Below, piece by piece: positions 56,994 to 64,000 of a DNA stretch of 64,000 bases (its first letter is position 1; each line of letters starts with the position of its first letter). Source of the DNA: an uncultured Alphaproteobacteria bacterium (GTDB lineage: Bacteria > Pseudomonadota > Alphaproteobacteria > Puniceispirillales > Marisalimonadaceae); assembly GCA_937142855.1 (NCBI GenBank), contig CAKZQZ010000055.1, forward strand, positions 22,446-86,445. Reading direction: 5' to 3'. Position numbers and translations under genes: made by a program. A model generated the notes under the pieces. That model saw nothing but the letters and a program-made list of their open reading frames with translations. It was not told where the DNA came from and did not search any database.

Positions 56994-57875
56994 TTAATTT
57001 CTTTTGGATGTCTCATATTTACTTGATATTTCATAATAATCATCGAACCCCACTCTTTTTCTCAAATCTTTAAAATCTATAAGTAAATCAGATCTGTCTT
57101 CATCTTTCATAAGAAGGTCCAATGATTTAATCATAGCTTTCATAGCCGAGCTCATTACTGTTAACGGGTAAACAGCCATTTTGTAACCTATATCAGACAA
57201 CTCTCTCATAGATAAATTCGGTGTTATACCACCTTCCACAATATTAGCTATTTTATGACCTGGAACTTCATTACAAATAGTGATCATTTCATTTTTATTT
57301 TTTGGGGCCTCAACAAATAAAATATCCGCTCCCAAATCAAAAAATTTTTGTGCTCTTTCTATAGCTTCATTTAACCCATGAGTATGATTAGCATCAGTTC
57401 TTGCCATAATTAGTATATCATAGCCTTCATTCCTCATATCATTTGCGGCCCTAATTCTATCAAAAGCCTCATCTCTTCCGACTACATCTTTACCTGGAGT
57501 ATGACCACATCGCTTAGGTGCTAACTGATCTTCAATTAAAATTCCAGCACATCCAGCCTTTGCACATTCTTTCAAGGTCCTTCTTACGTTCATAGCGTTG
57601 CCATAACCAGTATCACCATCAACAATCATGGGTATATTGATTGCATTACAAATATTATTAGCTTGATCAAAAACTTCAGAAAAAGTCATTAATCCTAAAT
57701 CTGGTGAACCAATTCTAGAGGCAGATGCTGCAAACCCAGACATAAACGTTACATCAAAATTTGCCTGTTCAATTAATTTTGCTGATAAAGTATCAAAACA
57801 AGATGGAACTGGGATGAATTCTTTTGCTATCAAAAGTTCTCTTAATTTTTCAGTTTGGCTTTTTCTAATTTTCAT
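56994..57875 (-). CDS. Isocitrate lyase/PEP mutase superfamily lyase
   Basis: The 293-residue protein has PVPSCFDTLSAKLIE, the metal-binding VDGDTGYGN (Asp86, Asp88), IEDQ (Glu115-Asp116) and the catalytic loop KRCGHTPGKD (Cys123-Gly-His125) which marks C-C lyases such as methylisocitrate or dimethylmalate lyase rather than PEP mutase. These enzymes cleave to pyruvate (or oxaloacetate-derived products). It sits between the TRAP permease and ADH genes, so it probably acts on the imported substrate or a downstream 2-hydroxyacid. Substrate unproven. Confidence 0.85.
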   Translation of the reverse strand: MKIRKSQTEKLRELLIAKEFIPVPSCFDTLSAKLIEQANFDVTFMSGFAASASRIGSPDLGLMTFSEVFDQANNICNAINIPMIVDGDTGYGNAMNVRRTLKECAKAGCAGILIEDQLAPKRCGHTPGKDVVGRDEAFDRIRAANDMRNEGYDILIMARTDANHTHGLNEAIERAQKFFDLGADILFVEAPKNKNEMITICNEVPGHKIANIVEGGITPNLSMRELSDIGYKMAVYPLTVMSSAMKAMIKSLDLLMKDEDRSDLLIDFKDLRKRVGFDDYYEISSKYETSKRN

Positions 57876-57915
57876 TAAATCAAATACCCTTTTATAATAA
57901 TAATTTCATATAAAC

Positions 57916-59190
57916 TTATAATTTGAAAGGAATATATAATGCTAAGTCTGGCCAAATATACATTATATAGACAGTAAAAATCATCATAGCTAGGAAAGGA
58001 ATAACACCCTTAGCCACTTCACCAAGCTGTGTCTTTGCAACTGACTGAATCACATAAAGATTGAGACCAACCGGGGGGGTAATAAGAGCACATTCAACCA
58101 TTATTACCATGAATATTCCAAACCAGATAGGATCTACCCCCATACTCATAGCAGCTGGCAATAAAACTGGCACCATAATCAAAACCATTGATAAAGTCTC
58201 AAAAACCAACCCCATAGCAACTAAAATCAAACAGACAGTAATCATAAAAACTGCCTTACTTTGGATAGTTGCTTCAATAAACATCGAAATATCCTGAGGA
58301 ATTCTATAAAGAGCTATAGCTTTACCAAAAATTTTGGCTCCAGCTATAATTACAAGTATAGCAGCTGTTGTAACCATTGATTCAAATAAAGCTTTCTTGA
58401 AATCATCAAAAGACAATGACCTCAGAAGTATTACTGTTAAAAAAAGTGCCAAAGAAAAACCAACCGCTGCTGCTTCGGTTGGGGTAAAAACTCCAGTATA
58501 AATTCCTCCAAGTATTAAAATAGCTAAAATAAGAGTCGGTAGAACCTTAATAGAATATTTTTTTCTTTCCTCCCAACTTGCTGCTGGAACACGTTTATAT
58601 CCGCCAAAAAATTTAGAATAAATAATAGAAAATATAATAAACAAACTTATTAAAAAAATACCTGGACCAATACCAGCAAGAAATAGAGATATAACTGACT
58701 CTTCGGTTACAAAACCATATACTATCATAGGTAAACTAGGGGGAATCAAAATACCTAAAGTACCACCTGCGGCTAAAAGCCCATATACAAAGTTTTTATT
58801 ATATCCTCTTTTAATCATTTCAGGAATTGCTACAACACCAATTGTAGCTGCTGTGGCAACGGAAACACCAGATATTGCTGCAAATATACCGCAGGAAACA
58901 ATAGTCGCGACTGCTAACCCTCCAGGCCAATGTCCAACCCAAGCTTGAACAGCTGAGAATAAATCTTTACCACAACCACCTCGCAATAGAATGTTACTCA
59001 TTAAGAGAAATAAGGGAACCGCCAATAGAATAAAACCATCTAAAGTTGATAAAATTGCTTGGGGAGCCATTAACGGAGAGAAACCGCCAATAACCAACAT
59101 TCCAAGACCCAAAACTCCTAAAGAAAAGGCTACCGGTAACCCTGAAAGTAAAAGGGCAAACATTACTCCTAAGACCATTATTACTGTCAT
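57916..59190 (-). CDS. TRAP transporter large permease (DctM)
   Basis: The 424-residue polytopic protein has the DctM start MFALLLSGLPVAFSLG and the GGTLGILIPPSLPMIVYG and ITPPVGLNLYVIQSVAK segments (the latter typical of DctM/YiaN large permeases), about a dozen helices. It carries the sodium-coupled transport step. 22 bases after the small permease gene. Substrate not given by sequence. Confidence 0.93.
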   Translation of the reverse strand: MTVIMVLGVMFALLLSGLPVAFSLGVLGLGMLVIGGFSPLMAPQAILSTLDGFILLAVPLFLLMSNILLRGGCGKDLFSAVQAWVGHWPGGLAVATIVSCGIFAAISGVSVATAATIGVVAIPEMIKRGYNKNFVYGLLAAGGTLGILIPPSLPMIVYGFVTEESVISLFLAGIGPGIFLISLFIIFSIIYSKFFGGYKRVPAASWEERKKYSIKVLPTLILAILILGGIYTGVFTPTEAAAVGFSLALFLTVILLRSLSFDDFKKALFESMVTTAAILVIIAGAKIFGKAIALYRIPQDISMFIEATIQSKAVFMITVCLILVAMGLVFETLSMVLIMVPVLLPAAMSMGVDPIWFGIFMVIMVECALITPPVGLNLYVIQSVAKTQLGEVAKGVIPFLAMMIFTVYIMYIWPDLALYIPFKL

Positions 59191-59212
59191 ATTTTAACCC
59201 TTATAATAAATT

Positions 59213-59704
59213 TTAATGTTCCCCTGAAGGAGGTGTAATTCCAATGGCCATTTTCTGAATTTCAAAAATAGCCTGAATTATTAACATCAGGAAACAAAGG
59301 GGTACTGGTAATTCAGCAATCCAAGATGGAAGGTCAAGAAGACTTCCTGTTGTTCTTCCTCTTTGAAAAGAATCAAGAAAAATTTCAAATCCATATATCA
59401 CAACATAAGAGGAGAAAATTATTAGTATAATCATCATTATAATTCCAATAATTCTTTGGTTTTTCTCACTTATTTTGTGGATAATAGCATTTATTTGAAT
59501 ATGTCTTCTATGTTGCAGCGCCCATGGCATAGCTAATAAAGTTCCATAGATTAAGGAAAGTTGGCTTAATTCTGCCGCCCAAATTGTAGGAGCAATGAAT
59601 AAATAACGAGCTCCTACTTCATAAGTTAGCATAATCCCAGCCATACCAAATAAAATAGCTGACAGCCAAGCAGATTTAATAATCAATGTTTCAAATGTTT
59701 TCAT
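59213..59704 (-). CDS. TRAP transporter small permease (DctQ)
   Basis: The 163-residue protein has four hydrophobic helices, with YEVGARYLFIAPTIWAAELSQ containing the family R-Y-x-F-x-x-P-x-x-W-x-x-E motif, and PWALQHRRHIQINAI. It is the small membrane subunit of the TRAP transporter. It follows dctP after a hairpin. The Shine-Dalgarno is weak. Confidence 0.9.
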   Translation of the reverse strand: MKTFETLIIKSAWLSAILFGMAGIMLTYEVGARYLFIAPTIWAAELSQLSLIYGTLLAMPWALQHRRHIQINAIIHKISEKNQRIIGIIMMIILIIFSSYVVIYGFEIFLDSFQRGRTTGSLLDLPSWIAELPVPLCFLMLIIQAIFEIQKMAIGITPPSGEH

Positions 59705-59715
59705 TAGTTAAACCA

Positions 59716-59752
59716 AAATGAGGAGATAACCCTTAGGAAAATCTCCTCATTT
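59716..59752 (-). terminator. 12-bp hairpin between dctP and dctQ
   Basis: AAATGAGGAGAT (59716-59727) and ATCTCCTCATTT (59741-59752) are exact complements around a 13-base loop. In the minus-strand transcript the second arm runs into a UUUUGGUU stretch, so it looks like a leaky terminator or an RNA-stabilising element of the kind found after binding-protein genes; it would raise dctP mRNA over the permease mRNA. Confidence 0.55.
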
Positions 59753-59756
59753 ATAT

Positions 59757-60749
59757 TTATAATTTTGAAGCAGCTTCTAATAACTGTTCACCAAGCTTAC
59801 CAGCGTTGTTCTTGTAAGCGTCATAAACTGGCTTAGATGCTTTTTTAAAAGCGTCAATATCGGCTTTACTTGGAGTAACTATTTTCATTCCTTTTGATTC
59901 AGCTAAAGCGTATGCATCTGCCTCAATTGCTGACACTTTATCCCTTACATCCTTTTCAGCTATCAAAGCAGAATTCATTATAATTTCCTTATGTTTGTCA
60001 GATAAGGAGTTAAACCATTTTGAATTAGCTACAACAATAAACTCAATATCACCATGATTTGTTTTTGTGATGGTATCCATAACCTCAAAAAGCTTTCTAG
60101 ATTTCACTCCTGAAACACCTGTCATACCAACATCAACAGTACCTCGTTGATAAGCTAAATATTGCTCAGATCCTGAAATCAATGTAGGAGCTCCACCAGA
60201 AGCTTTCACAAAAGCACCTAATGTTTTTCCAAAAACTCTAACTTTTTTACCCTTCATATCAGATGGGTTTTTAATTGCTTTTCCTTTTGATAACATGATA
60301 GCACTTCCATAAGCTTGCCACCATAGGACGGTAGAGCCAGTTCCTTCAATAGCCTTATCAATTGGACCTCTAATACTAGACCCTTTGGCAACGGCCTTCC
60401 TAACTTTTTCTTCACTATTTAACAAAAATGGCTGATAAAAAAGATCTACAGCAGGAATGTCTCCGACATATCTAGTTAAAGAAGCTACACCTGCTTCAAT
60501 TGAACCTGAACCAACTGCTGCAGGTACTTCCTTATCTTTATACAGTTGAGCTGAATCATAAATTTGAACTTCAATTTCTCCGTTTGATTTTTTTTCAACA
60601 TCATTTTTGAACAACAGTAGATTTTGTCCTAAATGACTTTTCATAGGCAGCTGTATAGATATTCTCATAGTAACATCTGCTGCAAAACTGTTTGCGGACA
60701 ATCCCAATAATGCCACAAACATAAATAATATTTTTGATAATTTAATCAT
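59757..60749 (-). CDS. TRAP transporter substrate-binding protein (DctP)
   Basis: The 330-residue protein has a signal peptide (about 1-23, ending SFA) and the DctP/TAXI-like fold with GKKVRVFGKTLGAFVKASGG, whose Arg normally forms a salt bridge with a carboxylate ligand, and YLAYQRGTVDVGMTG. The ligand is thus probably a carboxylic acid. It is the extracytoplasmic receptor of the DctPQM system, 43 bases after the E1 gene. DctP families cannot be told apart for ligand by eye. Confidence 0.92.
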   Translation of the reverse strand: MIKLSKILFMFVALLGLSANSFAADVTMRISIQLPMKSHLGQNLLLFKNDVEKKSNGEIEVQIYDSAQLYKDKEVPAAVGSGSIEAGVASLTRYVGDIPAVDLFYQPFLLNSEEKVRKAVAKGSSIRGPIDKAIEGTGSTVLWWQAYGSAIMLSKGKAIKNPSDMKGKKVRVFGKTLGAFVKASGGAPTLISGSEQYLAYQRGTVDVGMTGVSGVKSRKLFEVMDTITKTNHGDIEFIVVANSKWFNSLSDKHKEIIMNSALIAEKDVRDKVSAIEADAYALAESKGMKIVTPSKADIDAFKKASKPVYDAYKNNAGKLGEQLLEAASKL

Positions 60750-60792
60750 AATACTCCCCTACTTACTTAATTAAAAATTTAAAAAAAACTTT

Positions 60793-63093
60793 TTAATTCA
60801 TCTTAAACCCTATGTTAGAGATGCTACTTGAGTCAATTGCAAACTCAGAAAACAAATCCTTAATACTTCCAGTTTGTCCAAAACGATCAACTCCTAAAGT
60901 TATTGTTTTATGACCAAAGACAGAACCTAGCCATGAAAGTGTCATTGGATGACCATCAAGAACTGTAATTAACTTTGTATCTTTTGGTATTAATTCTAAA
61001 AGAGATTCAATATGACTTAACTCCTTTTTTGAAGTTAAATTAGATGTGTTAGCTTTCCATTCATGAAATAAATTATCTGAGCTTGTAATACTTAAAACTC
61101 CAATATCCTTAAATTTTTCTCCCAGCATTGCAGTTGCTTCGATAACTTCGTTAGCTATGACTCCTTGATAAACTATGATTAGTTGAGGATTGGGCCCAGG
61201 ATTTTTTAACCAATATCCACCTTTTAAAATATTAGATTTTAATTTTTCGTCTACTTCTCTATGAGGCTGATCAATTGATCTAGTACTTAACCTTAAATAT
61301 ACTGAACCACCGTTTTCCATTTGAAGATATTCAAAACCGTAATTCATAATGACCGAAAGCTCATCTGCAAAAGCTGGTTCAAAACTTAGAAGCCCAGGCT
61401 GGCTTATTCCTATTAAGGGTGTTCCTATGGATTGATGAGCTCCACCCTCGGGTGCTAAAGATATTCCAGAAGGAGTGCCTGCAAGCATAAACCTTGCATC
61501 CTGATAACATGCATAGTTCATTGCATCTAATCCTCTAGCTATAAATGGATCATAAACTGTTCCTACCGGAAATAATCTTTCTCCAAATAATTCATGCGAT
61601 AACCCAGCCGCACCTAGCATTAAAAATAAATTCATTTCGGCAATACCAAGTTCTATATGCTGCCCTTCCCTAGAAAAAATCCATTTCTGTACAGAAGGAA
61701 TTTTTCTATCTCTAAAAGTGTCAGAACTTTCTACCCTACTGAATAGACCTTTTCTATTAATCCATGGTCCTAAATTAGTAGAAACAGAAACATCAGGTGA
61801 CGTTGTAATAATTCTGTTACTAAATTCAGTATTATTTTTTGCATATTGATCCAAGATTTTGCCAAAAGCATTCTGTGTAGAGATTGTTGTATCTTTGATC
61901 GAAATATTACTATCTACTTCTATATTTTTACTTTTAAACTTTCTATGGCCAGCTTTTTGAAAAGGTAAATTTTTAATATATTCATCTAATTGATGATTAG
62001 AATCTTCATCTAAAAAACTATTCCACTCATTACCATCTAATATCCCAAGCTTAGCTTTGAAAGTCTCCATTTGAGCTTTTGTCATTAAGCCAGCATGATT
62101 ATCTTTATGACCAGCTAAGGGAGTGCCCCAACCTTTTATAGTATAAGCGATAAAAGCAGTTGGTTTATTATCCTTTATATTTTTAAAGGCATCGCATAAG
62201 GTATGGACGCAATGCCCACCCAAATTAGCCATCAACTCTAAAAATTCTTCATCAGACCTTTTGTTAATTAATTTAGAAACATTATTTTGATCGCCAATAT
62301 CATCTAAAACTCTTGCCTTGAAATTTGCACCACCTTCATAAATAAGAGCTGAATAAAGTTGATTGGGGCAATTATCAATCCATTTTTTTAATTCTTCACC
62401 ACCAGGTTCATTAAAAGCTTCTTTTTGTAGTTTTCCATATTTTAATACAACAAGATTCCAGCCAAAAGCTTCAAAAACTGAACTTAATCTTTCGGATAAA
62501 CCTTCATGAACAACACCATCTAAAGATTGTCTGTTATAATCAATTATCCACCATACATTCCTTAAATCATGCTTCCATCCTTCTTGGAGACATTCATAAA
62601 TATTTCCTTCATCAAGTTCTGCATCTCCAACTAAAGCTATCATCCTACCTTTAGGTAAATCTTTTCCAAATGTTTTGTTGGCAATATAATCTTGTGTCAG
62701 TGAAATAAAACTCGTCATCGCTACACCTAAACCAACAGAGCCAGTAGATATATCAACATCATCAATATCTTTGGTGCGCGAAGGATAAGATTGCGCTCCA
62801 CCAAAACCTCTAAAGTTTTGAATGTTTTCTTTAGTTTGAAGTCCTGACAAATATTGTATGGCATGGAATACTGGGCTTGCATGAGGCTTAACAGCAACTC
62901 TATCTTCTGGTCTTAAAATATCAAAGTACAGTGCTGTCATTATTGATACTATTGAAGCCGAGCTTGCTTGGTGACCTCCTACTTTTAAACCATCATCATT
63001 CGGCCTAATATGATTGGCATTGTGAATCATCCAACAGGAAAGCCACAGGATTTTTTGCTCTATTAATTTTAATATCTTATTTTTATTCGTCAT
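60793..63093 (-). CDS. Transketolase/AceE-like thiamine diphosphate 2-oxoacid dehydrogenase E1 (MdeB-like)
   Basis: The 766-residue protein is a two-domain ThDP enzyme of the homodimeric E1 (AceE) type: VGDAELDEGN (155-164) and DYNRQSLDG (185-193) form the ThDP/Mg-binding motif (GDG-x(24-27)-NN equivalent), and the second half has IELGIAEMNLFLMLGAAGL and the Glu that activates ThDP. It resembles MdeB of Pseudomonas putida, a PDH-E1-like protein encoded with methionine gamma-lyase and a divergent Lrp-type regulator MdeR, expected to act on 2-oxobutyrate. Here too an Lrp gene diverges. Exact oxoacid unknown. Confidence 0.85.
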   Translation of the reverse strand: MTNKNKILKLIEQKILWLSCWMIHNANHIRPNDDGLKVGGHQASSASIVSIMTALYFDILRPEDRVAVKPHASPVFHAIQYLSGLQTKENIQNFRGFGGAQSYPSRTKDIDDVDISTGSVGLGVAMTSFISLTQDYIANKTFGKDLPKGRMIALVGDAELDEGNIYECLQEGWKHDLRNVWWIIDYNRQSLDGVVHEGLSERLSSVFEAFGWNLVVLKYGKLQKEAFNEPGGEELKKWIDNCPNQLYSALIYEGGANFKARVLDDIGDQNNVSKLINKRSDEEFLELMANLGGHCVHTLCDAFKNIKDNKPTAFIAYTIKGWGTPLAGHKDNHAGLMTKAQMETFKAKLGILDGNEWNSFLDEDSNHQLDEYIKNLPFQKAGHRKFKSKNIEVDSNISIKDTTISTQNAFGKILDQYAKNNTEFSNRIITTSPDVSVSTNLGPWINRKGLFSRVESSDTFRDRKIPSVQKWIFSREGQHIELGIAEMNLFLMLGAAGLSHELFGERLFPVGTVYDPFIARGLDAMNYACYQDARFMLAGTPSGISLAPEGGAHQSIGTPLIGISQPGLLSFEPAFADELSVIMNYGFEYLQMENGGSVYLRLSTRSIDQPHREVDEKLKSNILKGGYWLKNPGPNPQLIIVYQGVIANEVIEATAMLGEKFKDIGVLSITSSDNLFHEWKANTSNLTSKKELSHIESLLELIPKDTKLITVLDGHPMTLSWLGSVFGHKTITLGVDRFGQTGSIKDLFSEFAIDSSSISNIGFKMN

Positions 63094-63156
63094 TATTTAA
63101 ATCTAACATAATTTAAATAGAATGAATGACTAAAAATTATAATTTTATTTATGTTT

Positions 63157-63173
63157 TTAGCATTATATGCTAA
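63157..63173. repeat. 17-base perfect palindrome over the operon -10 box
   Basis: TTAGCAT-TAT-ATGCTAA has exact 7-base arms with a 3-base centre, containing the minus-strand -10 box TATAAT (63167-63162). Likely an operator for the adjacent Lrp/AsnC regulator. The same heptamer occurs as a half-site upstream of the other Lrp gene (14856). Confidence 0.55.
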
Positions 63174-63189
63174 TATTGATTACAATCAA
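63162..63189 (-). promoter_or_regulatory. Promoter of the TRAP/NHase operon
   Basis: On the minus strand TTGATT (63189-63184), 16 bases, then a perfect TATAAT (63167-63162). The start would be about 62 bases before the E1 gene. Both boxes are within palindromes (TTAGCAT-TAT-ATGCTAA and TTGATT-AC-AATCAA), so repressor binding would block it. Confidence 0.6.
63176..63189. repeat. Second dyad over the operon -35 box
   Basis: TTGATT-AC-AATCAA has exact 6-base arms; the minus-strand -35 box is its right arm. Its centre is about 17 bases from the centre of the neighbouring dyad, i.e. under two helical turns, compatible with multimeric Lrp-family binding. Confidence 0.4.
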
Positions 63190-63215
63190 AAATTATATTC
63201 TTAAAAGGCATTATT

Positions 63216-63683
63216 TTGAGCAACATTGACAGAATAGATCAAAAAATAATTTTTTTCTTACAACAAGATGGCCGACTTACAAACTTTGAATTGGCTGAGA
63301 AGGTTGGATTGTCACCTTCTCCATGTTTACGAAGAGTAAAAAACCTTGAAAAAAAAGGGTTAATTTCTGGTTATACAGCGATTATTGATGAAGTTTCTTA
63401 TGGATTTCCAGTAACTGCGTTTGTCTCTGTTAGACTAGAAAATCAAACTGATAATACCTTAAAAGCGTTTGAAAAAAATATTACCTCTTTAGATGCCGTC
63501 ATGGATTGCTGGCTTGTAACTGGAAACAGAGATTATCTATTAAGGGTTGTCGCCGCTGATCTAAAAAATTATGAAATATTCATGCGAGAAGAACTTACTA
63601 AAGTCAAAGGAATAGCTTCAATAGAAACTAACTTTGCCCTAGGAAGGGTAAAAACCAAAAACAATCTACCTTTAAACTCTTAA
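63216..63683 (+). CDS. Lrp/AsnC family transcriptional regulator (MdeR-like)
   Basis: The 155-residue protein has the AsnC HTH (FELAEKVGLSPSPCLRRVK, residues ~24-42) and RAM domain (VMDCWLVTGNRDYLLRVVA). It is divergent from the E1/TRAP/NHase operon with a 122-base gap holding the operon promoter and dyads, so it is probably its regulator, like MdeR next to MdeB. Start at TTG 63216, with AAGG 7 bases upstream and no in-frame ATG before the HTH. It resembles the Lrp protein at 14354. Confidence 0.92.
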   Translation: MSNIDRIDQKIIFFLQQDGRLTNFELAEKVGLSPSPCLRRVKNLEKKGLISGYTAIIDEVSYGFPVTAFVSVRLENQTDNTLKAFEKNITSLDAVMDCWLVTGNRDYLLRVVAADLKNYEIFMREELTKVKGIASIETNFALGRVKTKNNLPLNS

Positions 63684-63695
63684 CTTTTAAATAAT

Positions 63696-64000
63696 ATGAT
63701 TGAAAATTTAAAACAAATAAATGCAGGTGATCTTAGCATAAGTTACTATGAAGCAGGCCCAAGCAATGGCACCCCTATCATTCTACTTCATGGTTTTCCT
63801 TACGACATCCATGCCTATAAAGATGTATCAACCAAATTAACATCTTCTGACCACAGAGTAATAATTCCTTACCTAAGAGGATATGGCAAAACAAAATTTA
63901 TTAAAAGGGAAACCTTAAGATCCGGACAGCAAGCTGCATTAGCATCAGACCTTTTAAACTTTATGAATTCAATCAAAATTGAGAAAGCTATTTTAGCTGG
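63696..64000 (+). CDS. Alpha/beta fold hydrolase, N-terminal part (runs off the right edge)
   Basis: The frame from the ATG at 63696 is open to the window end (about 101 codons). It shows the start of an alpha/beta hydrolase: SYYEAGPSNGTPIILLHGFP (with the HG oxyanion motif), VIIPYLRGYGKTKF, and a segment heading to the nucleophile elbow (KAILAG). 12 bases after the Lrp stop, so likely co-transcribed. Reaction and substrate unknown; nucleophile and triad are beyond the edge. Confidence 0.8.
   Translation, partial: MIENLKQINAGDLSISYYEAGPSNGTPIILLHGFPYDIHAYKDVSTKLTSSDHRVIIPYLRGYGKTKFIKRETLRSGQQAALASDLLNFMNSIKIEKAILA

Noticed and set aside
1..64000. CRISPR arrays, insertion sequences, prophage, rRNA, secretion or defence islands
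   Set aside because: No repeat-spacer pattern, transposase, integrase, terminal inverted repeats or rRNA sequence was seen on either strand.

Overview
The window is about 64 kb of AT-rich (roughly 30% GC by eye), densely coding chromosome. Nearly every gene is a recognisable bacterial family and the gene neighbourhoods (yqeY-dnaG-rpoD, carAB, uvrB-uvrC-pgsA-moaD-moaE, ybjN-proC, ubiK/lgt, petABC, TauE/TIGR02186, NUDIX/DUF6111/cca) are those of an alphaproteobacterium. Short intergenic gaps, few regulators and low GC suggest a streamlined, probably free-living marine lineage; that last step is inference. No insertion sequence, phage gene, CRISPR array or rRNA was seen. There is one tRNA gene and no gene-free stretch longer than 300 bases.

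Layout. 1-693: end of a uridine RNA methyltransferase gene and a small ribbon-helix-helix gene. 683-4709 (minus): a three-gene sugar-acid module (UxaA-like dehydratase, RraA-like aldolase, IlvD/Edd-type dehydratase). 4789-9133 (minus): tRNA-Ile2(CAU) with its promoter, rpoD, dnaG, yqeY. 9365-14347 (plus): carA, carB, greA. 14354-19514: Lrp regulator, ELM1-like gene, and an aspartate aminotransferase-msrP-selO run. 19646-25011 (plus): uvrB, uvrC, pgsA, moaD, moaE. 25019-30419: ilvE, a two-component pair, a TetR-like gene, proC, ybjN, ubiK. 30520-36350 (plus): lgt, pgeF, prs, rplY, pth, ychF, dienelactone hydrolase. 36351-42229 (minus): cytochrome bc1 operon with a clear promoter, hemF, cca/pcnB-like, DUF6111, NUDIX. 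42306-45090 (plus): TauE/SafE, TIGR02186, universal stress protein, cyclophilin. 45094-52981: pyruvate kinase, orphan small gene, GST, thiolase, modBC, an alpha/beta hydrolase, YajQ, and an AspH-like dioxygenase.

52986-63093 (minus) is the most interesting part: ten co-directional genes with gaps of 0-52 bases. In transcription order they encode an AceE/MdeB-like thiamine-diphosphate 2-oxoacid dehydrogenase E1, a DctPQM TRAP transporter, an isocitrate lyase/PEP mutase-family lyase, a zinc alcohol dehydrogenase, cobalt-type nitrile hydratase alpha and beta, its activator, and a second zinc alcohol dehydrogenase. A divergent Lrp/AsnC gene sits upstream. The promoter between them (-35 TTGATT, 16 bases, -10 TATAAT) is covered by two adjacent perfect dyads. 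I read this as one Lrp-controlled catabolic operon for import and breakdown of a carboxylate/nitrile-type compound; the substrate is unknown and no amidase or nitrilase is nearby.

Two genes, the CCA/poly(A) polymerase family gene and the ELM1-like gene, have conserved N-terminal sequence upstream of any ATG/GTG/TTG and appear to start at AUU (or AUA) behind a good Shine-Dalgarno sequence. The first is notable because E. coli pcnB, of the same family, is a known AUU-started gene.
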